The translations under genes were made by a program, and so were the position numbers. Of a stretch of DNA of 64,000 nt, positions 51,365 to 59,673 are shown piece by piece (position 1 is the first letter of the stretch; every line of letters begins with the position of its first letter). This DNA is from Pedobacter psychrotolerans (GTDB lineage Bacteria; Bacteroidota; Bacteroidia; Sphingobacteriales; Sphingobacteriaceae): contig NZ_SLWO01000001.1 of assembly GCF_004340665.1 (NCBI RefSeq), forward strand, positions 746,450 to 810,449, given 5' to 3'. Under the pieces are notes generated by a model that searched no databases, was not told where the DNA came from, and worked only from the letters and a program-made list of their open reading frames with translations.

Positions 51365-52051
51365 ATGATCGAACTTAAAAACATCGAAAAATACTATTCC
51401 AGCAAAGGCATTAAACACTACGTTTTGCGCCATGTAACCACCACCATTAAGCAAGGTGAATTTGTTTCCATTATGGGGCCGTCAGGTGCAGGTAAGTCTA
51501 CCTTATTAAATATTTTGGGGATGCTGGAAGAACCCACCTACGGAACATACGAGTTTATGGAAGAAGATGTAACCCGTTTAAATGAACGGAAACGCATTGA
51601 ACTTTACCGTAACCACATCGGTTTTGTGTTTCAGGCTTACCACTTGATTGACGAAATGACGGTTTATGAAAACATTGAAGCGCCTTTGCTTTATAAAAAG
51701 GTTGGTGGTGCAGAAAGAGCCAGTAGAATTGCCGATTTATTAGATCGTTTTAATATGGTAGCGAAAAAAGATTTGTTTCCCAATCAGCTTTCGGGCGGAC
51801 AGCAACAATTGGTGGGCATTGCCAGGGCACTGGCTGCACAGCCTTCTATAATTCTTGCTGATGAACCAACCGGGAATCTTCAATCTGCTCAGGCGGAAGA
51901 AATTATGCAACTTTTTCAGAAGCTAAATAAAGAAGATGGCATTACCATCATTCAGGTAACGCACTCAGAAAAGAATGCACAATACGGAAGTCGTATTTTA
52001 AATATTGCCGATGGCGTGGTCAAAGATGATATAACATTAACTGCGGTTTAA
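51365..52051 (+). CDS. ABC transporter ATP-binding protein with altered signature and D-loop
   Basis: From the ATG at 51365 the product is 228 residues. Walker A (GPSGAGKST), Q-loop (FQAYHLIDEMT), Walker B with Glu (IILADEPTG) and switch His (QVTHS) are normal. The signature reads LSGGQQQLVG where the first ATPase has LSGGQQQRVA, and the D-loop reads NLQS instead of NLDS. Both changes sit at the dimer interface, so this subunit may work best paired with the other ATPase. Its stop overlaps the convergent MRJP-like gene by 4 bp. Confidence 0.92.
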   Translation: MIELKNIEKYYSSKGIKHYVLRHVTTTIKQGEFVSIMGPSGAGKSTLLNILGMLEEPTYGTYEFMEEDVTRLNERKRIELYRNHIGFVFQAYHLIDEMTVYENIEAPLLYKKVGGAERASRIADLLDRFNMVAKKDLFPNQLSGGQQQLVGIARALAAQPSIILADEPTGNLQSAQAEEIMQLFQKLNKEDGITIIQVTHSEKNAQYGSRILNIADGVVKDDITLTAV

Positions 52052-53148
52052 GGCAGTTTTACTTTGTAAATCCGGTAAGGATAGTCTGTTCTGTCCTTAC
52101 CACTATTGTATTTCGCTTGTCTGTTTAATTGTGAGCAACTTAGGTACAAGTATCCATCATTGCCTATGCCAAAAGAATCTGGCCAGCTTAATCTGGGGTC
52201 AGTTACTAAAGTATGAAGCTTTCCATCCGGACTAACATATTTAATCGAATAATCTGGAGAAGAACTGAGGTAAATGTTTCCTTTCTTATCTGCAATCATG
52301 CCATGACAAACGCCGGTTTCAGCCACCATTTCTACAGCCTGCGAAATTTCTGTTTCACTTAATTTAGCATTCGTTAAAAACTGTGTTTTAATTCGATACA
52401 ATTTGGTTTGATTAATCGCCCTGAAATAAAAATATTGATTATCATGCGTTAATGCTATTCCATTTACATTTGAACTAAAGGGTTTACCTGCATCGTCTAC
52501 CACATCACGATGATCTAGATGGAGGATGAAGCCTGGATCGGCCAATGTGGCTTGATCTTTCTGAAGTACCATTCTTGATTTTCCAGATTTTAAATCCAGC
52601 ACTATAACTGCGCTCAAACCCGGGTCTGATAGATAAGCGAGCTGTTTATCATGATCGATCACCATATCATTCAGCGCACTTTTATCCTTTGGCAAATCAT
52701 TAAAATGATAAGTATTTATCACCTTGTTCGTTGACAGGTTAATCTGTAACAGCTTAAAGTAACCTTCTTTCTTCTGCTTTTGGTCACCTCCAAAAATCGA
52801 AGCGCCACCTGCAGGTTTAGAATCCAGCACCCATAGAAAGCCCTTTTCATCCGCATATAAGTCCTGTACGTTTACAAAATGACTATCGGTATTAATGGTA
52901 TCAACTTTATTCCATTCCTTATCTGGATATGGTGTTCTTTGACCGTTAACAATTTCTGTTAAACCGTATACATAAGGCTCACGCTTTGGAAATGACACAA
53001 ATAGTCGATTGGTTTTAGCCGAAACACTAACACCAATCGGTTGGCTTTTTCCAAATGAAGCCACTTCAGTAAGTTTAGATTCCTGAGCCATTATTTTATT
53101 GCTCAATAAGATGCTGATAATGAGTATAGATTTAATAAGTTTTTTCAT
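52048..53148 (-). CDS. Secreted MRJP/yellow-family protein
   Basis: A 366-residue protein with a signal peptide (KKLIKSILIISILLSNKIMA, cleavage before QES). It has the six-bladed propeller motifs of the major royal jelly/yellow family: LWVLDSKPA, LNDMVIDHDKQLAYLSDPG, NVNGIALTHDNQYFYFRAIN, LYRIKTQFL, ETGVCHGMIADKKGNIYLSS and SWPDSFGIGNDGYLYL. Bacterial members are secreted and of unknown substrate. The convergent ATPase gene overlaps its 3' end by 4 bp. Confidence 0.85.
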   Translation of the reverse strand: MKKLIKSILIISILLSNKIMAQESKLTEVASFGKSQPIGVSVSAKTNRLFVSFPKREPYVYGLTEIVNGQRTPYPDKEWNKVDTINTDSHFVNVQDLYADEKGFLWVLDSKPAGGASIFGGDQKQKKEGYFKLLQINLSTNKVINTYHFNDLPKDKSALNDMVIDHDKQLAYLSDPGLSAVIVLDLKSGKSRMVLQKDQATLADPGFILHLDHRDVVDDAGKPFSSNVNGIALTHDNQYFYFRAINQTKLYRIKTQFLTNAKLSETEISQAVEMVAETGVCHGMIADKKGNIYLSSSPDYSIKYVSPDGKLHTLVTDPRLSWPDSFGIGNDGYLYLSCSQLNRQAKYNSGKDRTDYPYRIYKVKLP

Positions 53149-53215
53149 AACGATGGATGGAATGACTTAAATGATAACTCTAAATGGAAGCTTAATGTTT
53201 TTCGCCTGCTTAAGT

Positions 53216-53223
53216 TACCTTTG
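53216..53223 (+). promoter_or_regulatory. Candidate -7 box TACCTTTG
   Basis: TACCTTTG matches TAnnTTTG and ends 4 bp before the ATG at 53228, giving an essentially leaderless message. It lies inside the longer frame that begins at 53171, so that start would not be on the transcript. Confidence 0.5.
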
Positions 53224-53227
53224 CATT

Positions 53228-54025
53228 ATGCAGAAATCTTTTACAGACCAGATGGGGAAGGAGATTACCATTAATTTTCCGCCTAAAAGAATTATTTCTA
53301 TTGTACCCTCACAAACAGAACTGCTTTTCGATTTAGGCTTAGATCAAGAAATAATTGGTTTGACGAAGTTTTGTATTCATCCGATAGAAAAGTTTGCTGA
53401 ACGTACCAAAGTTGGTGGAACTAAAAAACTCAATATAGATTTAATTAAGGATTTGAAGCCTGATTTAATTATTGGCAATAAGGAAGAGAACTCGCAAAGT
53501 GATGTTGAAGAACTTTCTGAATTTTTTCCGGTGTGGATGAGTGATATTTTTACGCTGGATGATGCTATGAAAACCATTATTCAGATAGGGGAGTTGGTTG
53601 ATCGGGAGCCGGAGGCCAATTATCTGAATCACCTGATTTCTGCAGGTTTCAGAGATTTGCAAACACTCGCATTGCAACATCATATTGATAAAAAAGTAGC
53701 CTATCTGATTTGGCGGAAGCCTTATATGGCTGCCGGCAAAAATACATTTATTGATCACATCATGTCAATGAACGGGATTACAAATGTGATTAAGGAGGAG
53801 CGTTATCCTGAGATTACACTTGAGGAACTGAAAACTTTAAACTGTGATTTGATCTTACTTTCCTCAGAGCCTTATCCTTTTGGTTCAAAGCACATTGAAG
53901 AAATTCAGTCTGCTCTTCCAGATACCAAAGTTATGCTGGTTGATGGCGAAATGTTTAGTTGGTACGGGAGCCGGCTGGTTAAGGCGGTGCAGTATTTTTT
54001 TGAATTTCAGAAAGCACTTTATTGA
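53228..54025 (+). CDS. Helical-backbone metal receptor (BtuF/FhuD-like substrate-binding fold)
   Basis: A 265-residue protein with the class III binding-protein fold: FTDQMGKEITINFPPKRIISIVPSQTELLFDLGL, VGGTKKLNIDLIKDLKPDLIIGNKEEN, the long backbone helix TLDDAMKTIIQIGELV and KTLNCDLILLSSEP. No signal peptide follows from this start, so it would be cytoplasmic. The longer frame from 53171 (MITLNGSLMFFACLSYLCI) resembles a signal sequence, but the TACCTTTG box lies within it. The ligand is not evident; no transporter gene is adjacent. Confidence 0.8.
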   Translation: MQKSFTDQMGKEITINFPPKRIISIVPSQTELLFDLGLDQEIIGLTKFCIHPIEKFAERTKVGGTKKLNIDLIKDLKPDLIIGNKEENSQSDVEELSEFFPVWMSDIFTLDDAMKTIIQIGELVDREPEANYLNHLISAGFRDLQTLALQHHIDKKVAYLIWRKPYMAAGKNTFIDHIMSMNGITNVIKEERYPEITLEELKTLNCDLILLSSEPYPFGSKHIEEIQSALPDTKVMLVDGEMFSWYGSRLVKAVQYFFEFQKALY

Positions 54026-54088
54026 TCATTTATCAATAGCATTTTAATTAATTGTCGCAATATTTAAACTTACCTCGTTATATCAGAT

Positions 54089-54391
54089 ATGAAAAAAATA
54101 CTTGTATTATCGTTATTTGTAGCCGTTTTTTCTGGTTGCGCTTCCTTTAAAGATTCAAATACCGCAAACCGTGCAACGGCAACCGGAACGATTCAAAAAA
54201 TCGGAATGACTACCTTTCAATATGGTACACACCTGTTAACAACCGAAAATAAAACCTATGCTTTAAAAAGCGGTTCTATCAACCTGGATCAGTATATGAA
54301 TAAAAAAGTAACGATTAAAGGAAAGAAAGTTAAAGGTTATCCTTTAGAAGGCGGACCTGAATTTTTGGATGTCACGCTAATTAAATTCTAA
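54089..54391 (+). CDS. Small lipoprotein, 100 residues
   Basis: The N-terminus KKILVLSLFVAVFSGC is a lipoprotein signal with lipobox FSGC (C17). The mature part is a small beta-barrel-like domain (ATGTIQKIGMTTFQYGTHLLTTENKTYALKSG, VTIKGKKVKGYPLEGGPEFLDVTLI), similar in style to OB-fold lipoproteins. The family is not recognised with certainty. It follows the metal-receptor gene after 63 bp. Confidence 0.7.
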   Translation: MKKILVLSLFVAVFSGCASFKDSNTANRATATGTIQKIGMTTFQYGTHLLTTENKTYALKSGSINLDQYMNKKVTIKGKKVKGYPLEGGPEFLDVTLIKF

Positions 54392-54600
54392 ATCATTAAT
54401 CTTGCTTTTGGTTTTAAGGCTTTGCCAGGAAGGTTTCCTGTTTGTAACCCGCCATGAGCAGGATTTTTTGTTTACTAAACCCGATTGACGCGAAAAGCCC
54501 CGGTTTTTTCTACCGGGCTTGAAGCAGAAAGCGGGACTGCCGAAGCCGATCAGCGCTAAAACTGCTTTTCTAAATAGTTTTTAAATGAAATTTTTCTCGC
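54392..54600. other. GC-richer non-coding stretch with hairpins before tRNA-Leu
   Basis: The gap between the lipoprotein stop and the tRNA promoter holds CAGGAA/TTTCCTG (near 54427-54442) and AAGCCCCGGT/ACCGGGCTT (54495-54520). It then reads GCGGGACTGCCGAAGCCGATCAGCGC. It is GC-richer than its surroundings and has no reading frame. It may be a structured RNA or a dispersed repeat; I cannot tell which. Confidence 0.45.
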
Positions 54601-54660
54601 TCTAAATTAAAGACTTAGCTTTTTTTGATAAAAATAATTGATGATTTTTAGTGCATACCT

Positions 54661-54690
54661 TTTGATTATTCAATCTTGTTTCTATCTTTG
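54661..54690 (+). promoter_or_regulatory. Bacteroidota promoter of tRNA-Leu
   Basis: TTTG (54661-54664) is followed 18 bp later by TATCTTTG (54683-54690), close to the TTTG-N19-TAnnTTTG consensus. The tRNA begins 23 bp downstream. It is the clearest promoter in the window. Confidence 0.8.
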
Positions 54691-54712
54691 CAGTCCTTAC
54701 AAAATCCTAACT

Positions 54713-54794
54713 GCGGATGTGGCGTAATTGGTAGCCGCACCAGACTTAGGATCTGGCGCTTCACGGCGTGGGGGTTCGAGTCCCTTCATCCGCA
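54713..54794 (+). tRNA. tRNA-Leu (anticodon TAG)
   Basis: The acceptor stem GCGGATG pairs with CATCCGC, with discriminator A at 54794. The anticodon stem CCAGA/TCTGG encloses the loop CTTAGGA, giving anticodon TAG (codon CTA). A long variable arm (CGCTTCACGGCGT) and the T-arm GGGGGTTCGAGTCCC fit a type II leucine tRNA. No CCA is encoded. The terminator at 54803 follows at once. Confidence 0.96.
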
Positions 54795-54802
54795 CTATAA
54801 AT

Positions 54803-54846
54803 GAAGCCGTTTTGAGTTAAATCGAAACGGCTTCGTTTTTTTTAAA
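54803..54846 (+). terminator. Intrinsic terminator after tRNA-Leu
   Basis: The stem GAAGCCGTTT/AAACGGCTTC is followed by a run of T residues. Confidence 0.88.
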
Positions 54847-54964
54847 AACATTGATTAACAAAAATTGATGTGCTGTTAAATTAGAAAGATGTGCCATTTG
54901 TCTCAAATCTCATATCTTGATACTCAAATCTAATTGCACATCTCAATACTCATATCTTAAAAAA

Positions 54965-56314
54965 ATGAATATTACACAGGAAAAAACCGGCAACTTAAAT
55001 GCTGTTGTAAAAATCAAAATCGCACCTGCTGATTATAGTGCTAAAGTAGAAAAAGCGATTAAAGACCAAGCTAAAAAAGCACAATTACCTGGTTTTCGTA
55101 AAGGAATGGTTCCTCCTGCTCATATTAAGAAAATGTATGGCAAGAGCATTCTGGTAGAAGAAGTAAATAACCTGTTAAATGATACCTTGTCTAACTACAT
55201 TGCTGAACAAAAAATTGAAATTTTAGGTCAGCCATTACCACAGTTAGAAAATGAGCGTGAATTTAAATGGGATAATACAGATGAATTTGAGTTCGATTAT
55301 GAGTTGGGTTTAGCACCTGCTTTTGATGTAAATGTTTCCTCAAAAGATAAATACACTGAATATGTGATTAAGGCTGACGAGAAAACTTTAGAAGAACGTG
55401 CTAAAAATCTTCGTCGCAGTTATGGCAAAATGACAAACCCTGAAGTATCTGCCGAAGGTGATGTGTTGTATGCTGAATTGGTTCAGTTAGGTGCAGATGG
55501 TTCTGTTTTCGAAGGTGGAATTGCAAACAGTGCAACGCTTCGTTTAGATTTGATCAAAGACAGCGAAATCCTTAAAACTTTAATCGGTCTGAAAAAAGAC
55601 GATGTCGTAAACATTAATATTTCAAAAGCATTGGATGATGTTGCTGGTGTTGCTAAGGCACTTAATATTTCAGAAGAAGATGCTGCTGATTTACAATCAG
55701 ATTTTCAGTTAACTGTTAAAAATGTGAACCGTTTAGAAGAATCAGATTTAAATCAGGAGTTCTATGATAAAATTTTCCCAGATGGTTCAGTAACTGACGA
55801 GGCTACTTTCAAAGCGAAAATAACAGAAGAAGTAGAAGGCATGTTTAAACAGGATGCAGAACGTAAATTATCTAACGATATTTATGAAGACCTGTTGAAA
55901 AAACATACATTCGAATTACCTGATGAGTTTTTGCGCCGTTGGTTAAAAGCTACGAATGAAAAATTAACGGATGAAGAATTAGCTGAAGGCTATGATGATT
56001 TTGCTAAAAACCTTAAATGGACTTTAATCGAAAATAAAATCATTAAAGATAACAACATCGACATTAAATATGAAGATGTTGTTCAGGCAGCTAAAGCGAA
56101 ATTAGATGCGCAATTCAGAATGTACAGCCCAGCTCCGCTTCCAGAAGATCAGTTGGCTCAATATGCTGTTCAATTCTTACAAGAAAAAGAAAATGCTAAT
56201 CGTGTTTTTGAAGAAGTAAAAGCATTAAAAACTTTCGAACAAATCAAATCTATTGTTACTCTTGAACAAAAAGATATAGATTACGATAAGTTTTTGGAGA
56301 TGGATAAGAAATAG
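54965..56314 (+). CDS. tig: Trigger factor (ribosome-associated chaperone)
   Basis: From the ATG at 54965 the product is 449 residues. The ribosome-binding signature appears as LPGFRKGMVPPAHIKK, followed by SILVEEVNNLL. The PPIase-like middle is poorly conserved (AEGDVLYAELVQLGADGSVFEGG), as usual in this phylum. The helical C-terminal domain with FELPDEFLRRWL follows. It binds nascent chains at the ribosome exit. The spacer before it is GATACT/ATATCTTGATACTC-type repeat. It precedes clpP and clpX, with a four-helix-bundle gene inserted between. Confidence 0.93.
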   Translation: MNITQEKTGNLNAVVKIKIAPADYSAKVEKAIKDQAKKAQLPGFRKGMVPPAHIKKMYGKSILVEEVNNLLNDTLSNYIAEQKIEILGQPLPQLENEREFKWDNTDEFEFDYELGLAPAFDVNVSSKDKYTEYVIKADEKTLEERAKNLRRSYGKMTNPEVSAEGDVLYAELVQLGADGSVFEGGIANSATLRLDLIKDSEILKTLIGLKKDDVVNINISKALDDVAGVAKALNISEEDAADLQSDFQLTVKNVNRLEESDLNQEFYDKIFPDGSVTDEATFKAKITEEVEGMFKQDAERKLSNDIYEDLLKKHTFELPDEFLRRWLKATNEKLTDEELAEGYDDFAKNLKWTLIENKIIKDNNIDIKYEDVVQAAKAKLDAQFRMYSPAPLPEDQLAQYAVQFLQEKENANRVFEEVKALKTFEQIKSIVTLEQKDIDYDKFLEMDKK

Positions 56315-56315
56315 A

Positions 56316-56791
56316 GTATTGGGCGGGGAGCGTAAAGCGTTTAAATGATTGTTCAATTGCCTATATTTAGCAATGGCTCAATTTAAATTTCAATCGCTCG
56401 AAGTTTGGCAGTTATCAATCCAGTTGACTGATAAACTTCTTGATATTGCTGACCGATTGTCAGTAGATAAAAAATATAGATTTGCAGAGCAGCTCAATGG
56501 GGCTGCTCTTAGCATATCTAATAACATTGCAGAGAGTTCAGGATCTGTTTCAAACAAGGAATTTGCTCATTATCTGAATATTGCACATCGATCTGCTTTT
56601 GAAAATGCGAATATTTTAGTAGTATTGGAAAGAAGAAAATATATTTCTGACACAGAACTGCTTTATTATCTGGAAGAATTAGATAAATTGGCACGGAAAT
56701 TAACCAACTTCAGGAAATATTTATTAAAATAATAATCCAGTTTGGCTCCTCGTTATTCAAACGCTTAACGCCAAACTCCAAACGCAATACA
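56316..56791. repeat. Inverted flanks around the four-helix-bundle gene
   Basis: GTATTG (56316-56321) and CAATAC (56786-56791) form the outer ends. Inside them GCGTAAAGCGTTTAAAT (56330-56346) faces ATTCAAACGCTTAACGC (56756-56772), 15 of 17 paired. Together they enclose the gene and exactly fill the tig-clpP spacer. A related GCGCTTAGCG-type sequence occurs near 58770-58800. Confidence 0.6.
56373..56732 (+). CDS. Four-helix-bundle protein (23S rRNA intervening-sequence type)
   Basis: From the ATG at 56373 the product is 119 residues, the length of the four-helix-bundle/IVP family: FKFQSLEVWQLSIQLTDKLL, FAEQLNGAALSISNNIAESSG, SNKEFAHYLNIAHRSAFENANIL and EELDKLARKLTNFRKYL. Members are found inside 23S rRNA intervening sequences or as stand-alone genes, and related folds assist diversity-generating retroelements. 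Here it splits the tig-clpP pair and is bounded by inverted repeats. Function unknown; RNA or DNA binding is possible. Confidence 0.85.
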   Translation: MAQFKFQSLEVWQLSIQLTDKLLDIADRLSVDKKYRFAEQLNGAALSISNNIAESSGSVSNKEFAHYLNIAHRSAFENANILVVLERRKYISDTELLYYLEELDKLARKLTNFRKYLLK

Positions 56792-56796
56792 AGATT

Positions 56797-57504
56797 ATGA
56801 ACATAGATTCACAAGAATTCAGAAAATTTGCCGTTAAACATCATGGAATTGGCGGTCTACACGTAGATAAATTTATTGCACAGGCTAATGTGAACCCTCA
56901 GAATATGACACCATATATCATTGAGGAACGTCAGCTAAATGTTGCTCAGATGGATGTATTCTCCAGGTTAATGATGGATCGTATTATCTTTTTAGGTGAT
57001 GCCATTCATGATCATAATGCGAATATCATACAGGCGCAATTGTTGTTTTTACAATCTACAGATGCAGACAGAGATATTCAGATTTACATTAATTCTCCGG
57101 GAGGTTCGGTTTATGCAGGTTTAGGTATTTATGATACCATGCAATACATTCAACCAGACGTAGCTACCATCTGTACAGGTATGGCAGCATCAATGGGAGC
57201 GGTGTTATTGGTAGCCGGTGCTAAAGGAAAGCGTGCAGCTTTACCACACTCAAGAGTAATGATTCACCAACCTTCAGGCGGCGCACAAGGCGTAGCATCT
57301 GATATGGAGATCAACTTGAGAGAAATGTTGAAATTGAAGAAAGAATTATACGATATTATTTCAGAGCACTCTGGTCAAACTTACGACTGGGTAGAGAAAG
57401 CTTCAGATCGTGATTACTGGATGACAGCTGACGAGGCAAAAGGATTTGGTATGGTTGATGAAGTGTTATCGAGAAACTCGAAAAAAGATGGCGAAACAAA
57501 ATAA
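56797..57504 (+). CDS. clpP: ATP-dependent Clp protease proteolytic subunit
   Basis: A 235-residue serine protease. The catalytic triad is S132 ([10 protein letters not shown]), H157 (MIHQPSGG) and D206 (DRDYW), with the same internal distances as E. coli ClpP. The N-terminus is about 35 residues longer than a mature ClpP (starting [16 protein letters not shown]), so a propeptide is probable. Its last 17 bp overlap the clpX start. Confidence 0.97.
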   Translation: MNIDSQEFRKFAVKHHGIGGLHVDKFIAQANVNPQNMTPYIIEERQLNVAQMDVFSRLMMDRIIFLGDAIHDHNANIIQAQLLFLQSTDADRDIQIYINSPGGSVYAGLGIYDTMQYIQPDVATICTGMAASMGAVLLVAGAKGKRAALPHSRVMIHQPSGGAQGVASDMEINLREMLKLKKELYDIISEHSGQTYDWVEKASDRDYWMTADEAKGFGMVDEVLSRNSKKDGETK

Positions 57505-58729
57505 AGAATCCCGTTGTTCATTCTGCCATTCTGGCAAGCATGAAACATTAATGTTGATTGAAGGCATGGATGCATTTATCTGTGATAAATGTGTTACCCA
57601 AGCCAATCAATTGCTTGCACAAGAATTAGGAACCAAAGGGACAAAAAATATTCAGGAGGCTATTAATTTATTAAAGCCTCTTGAAATTAAACAACATCTT
57701 GATCAATATGTAATTGGTCAGGATGATGCTAAAAAGGTACTGTCAGTTGCAGTTTATAACCACTACAAGCGTTTAAATCAGAAAGTTGATAAAGAAGACG
57801 AGATTGAGATTGAAAAATCGAATATCATGTTAGTAGGCGAAACAGGAACGGGTAAAACACTTTTGGCGAAAACCATTGCTAAAATTTTACATGTACCTTT
57901 CTGTATTTGTGATGCAACTGTTTTAACAGAGGCTGGTTACGTTGGTGAGGATGTTGAAAGTATCTTAACCCGTTTACTGCAGGCAGCTGATTATGATGTT
58001 GCTGCGGCAGAACGTGGAATTGTTTACATTGATGAGGTGGATAAGGTTGCCCGTAAAAGCGATAATCCATCTATCACGCGTGATGTATCTGGAGAAGGTG
58101 TACAGCAGGCTTTATTAAAGATTTTAGAAGGTACGGTAGTTAATGTTCCACCTCAGGGCGGACGTAAGCACCCGGATCAAAAAATGATTCCTGTAAATAC
58201 AAATAACATTTTATTTATTTGTGGTGGGGCATTTGATGGTATTGAAAGAAAGATTGCCAATCGTTTGCGTACGCAGGCAGTAGGATACAAAGTAAAGAAA
58301 GATGAGACTGTTTTAGATCTTAAAAATCTTTATAAGTATATTACACCACAGGATTTGAAATCGTTTGGTTTAATTCCGGAGCTGATTGGGCGTATCCCGG
58401 TTCTTTCTCACTTAAATCCTTTGGATAAAGAATCATTGCGTAATATTTTAACAGCACCAAAAAATTCATTAATTAAGCAGTATGTAAAGTTATTCGCTTA
58501 TGAGGATGTAAATCTAGCGTTTGAAAATGATGTACTTGATTTTATTGTTGATAAAGCGATGGAATACAAATTGGGTGCACGTGGATTAAGATCGATTTGT
58601 GAGGCCATTATGTTAGATGCAATGTTTGATACACCAACACAAACGGATGTCAAGGAGCTGCATATCAATCTCGATTATGCGATAGAAAAATTTGAAAAGG
58701 CTGACTTTAAAAAGTTGCAAGCCGCATAA
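57488..58729 (+). CDS. clpX: ATP-dependent Clp protease ATPase subunit
   Basis: From the ATG at 57488 the product is 413 residues. The zinc finger uses C10, C13, C32 and C35, followed by Walker A GETGTGKT, Walker [11 protein letters not shown] and the sensor [11 protein letters not shown]. The loop that contacts ClpP reads VGY (QAVGYKVKK) in place of IGF. It unfolds substrates for ClpP; the genes overlap by 17 bp. A longer frame from 57446 only re-reads clpP. A terminator follows at 58735. Confidence 0.96.
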   Translation: MAKQNKESRCSFCHSGKHETLMLIEGMDAFICDKCVTQANQLLAQELGTKGTKNIQEAINLLKPLEIKQHLDQYVIGQDDAKKVLSVAVYNHYKRLNQKVDKEDEIEIEKSNIMLVGETGTGKTLLAKTIAKILHVPFCICDATVLTEAGYVGEDVESILTRLLQAADYDVAAAERGIVYIDEVDKVARKSDNPSITRDVSGEGVQQALLKILEGTVVNVPPQGGRKHPDQKMIPVNTNNILFICGGAFDGIERKIANRLRTQAVGYKVKKDETVLDLKNLYKYITPQDLKSFGLIPELIGRIPVLSHLNPLDKESLRNILTAPKNSLIKQYVKLFAYEDVNLAFENDVLDFIVDKAMEYKLGARGLRSICEAIMLDAMFDTPTQTDVKELHINLDYAIEKFEKADFKKLQAA

Positions 58730-58734
58730 AAATC

Positions 58735-58765
58735 AAATCCTCTCGCGAAATCGGGGGGATTTTTT
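58735..58765 (+). terminator. Terminator-like hairpin after clpX
   Basis: AAATCCTC pairs imperfectly with GGGGGATTT and is followed by TTTTT. Confidence 0.6.
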
Positions 58766-58809
58766 GTAAATACGCTTAGCGCCCTGCGCTCGGCGCCAAA
58801 CTTAGGATT

Positions 58810-59673
58810 ATGAATGAAGAAAAAGACGTAAAAAAAGACGAGGCAATTGGAGAGAAATCAAAAAAAGTAAAAGAAGTAGAGAGCCCGGTTAAATCCGGAC
58901 TAAAATCTAAAGAAGAAATTGTTAAAAATTGGTTGCCACGTTATACGGGTCGCCCTTTAGATCAGTTCGGTGATTATATCTTGCTGACCAATTTTAGTAA
59001 GTATGTAAGCATGTTTTCTGAATGGAATGACAACGCACCGATTATGGGCTTAGATAAGCCTATGCAGAGTGTTACCGCAAATGGAATTACCATTATCAAT
59101 TTTGGAATGGGAAGTCCGCTGGCCGCAACCATGATGGATCTGTTAACTGCGATTATGCCGAAGGCTGTTTTGTTTCTGGGTAAGTGTGGTGGTTTGAAAA
59201 AGAAAAATCAATTAGGTGATTTAATTCTGCCAATCGCTGCAATTAGGGGGGAAGGAACTTCGAATGATTATCTTCCTGCTGAAGTGCCTGCATTACCAGC
59301 CTTCGCCTTACAGAAAGCTATTTCTACCACGATTCGTGATCATGGAAGGGATTATTGGACAGGAACCTGTTACACCACTAACCGCAGGGTTTGGGAACAT
59401 GATAAAGAATTTAAAAAATATTTGAAAACATTACGCGCTATGGCGGTAGATATGGAAACTGCAACGGTTTTTACCACTGCTTTTGCCAATAAAATTCCAG
59501 CTGGCGCATTGCTTTTGGTTTCAGATCAACCTATGATTCCTGAGGGTGTTAAAACAGCTGAAAGCGATAGTTCAGTAACAGAAAAATATGTGGAGACCCA
59601 TTTGAGAATTGGTATTGATTCGCTTAAACAATTAATCAATAACGGTTTAACCGTTAAACATTTGTTGTTTTAG
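58810..59673 (+). CDS. amn: AMP nucleosidase (short Bacteroidota form)
   Basis: A 287-residue protein. A Lys/Glu-rich 40-residue head precedes WLPRYTGRPLDQFGDYILLTNF. The nucleoside-phosphorylase-type fold follows: INFGMGSPLAATMMDLL, VLFLGKCGGLKKK, AIRGEGTSNDYLP, TGTCYTTNRRVWEHD and the active-site MAVDMETATVF. It would split AMP to adenine and ribose-5-phosphate. The 3' end of this gene is duplicated in the next spacer. Confidence 0.88.
   Translation: MNEEKDVKKDEAIGEKSKKVKEVESPVKSGLKSKEEIVKNWLPRYTGRPLDQFGDYILLTNFSKYVSMFSEWNDNAPIMGLDKPMQSVTANGITIINFGMGSPLAATMMDLLTAIMPKAVLFLGKCGGLKKKNQLGDLILPIAAIRGEGTSNDYLPAEVPALPAFALQKAISTTIRDHGRDYWTGTCYTTNRRVWEHDKEFKKYLKTLRAMAVDMETATVFTTAFANKIPAGALLLVSDQPMIPEGVKTAESDSSVTEKYVETHLRIGIDSLKQLINNGLTVKHLLF

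Noticed and set aside
53171..53227. Signal-peptide-like extension of the metal-receptor protein
   Set aside because: The -7 box TACCTTTG lies inside the extension. The hydrophobic run is short, so I kept the downstream ATG, but this is not certain.
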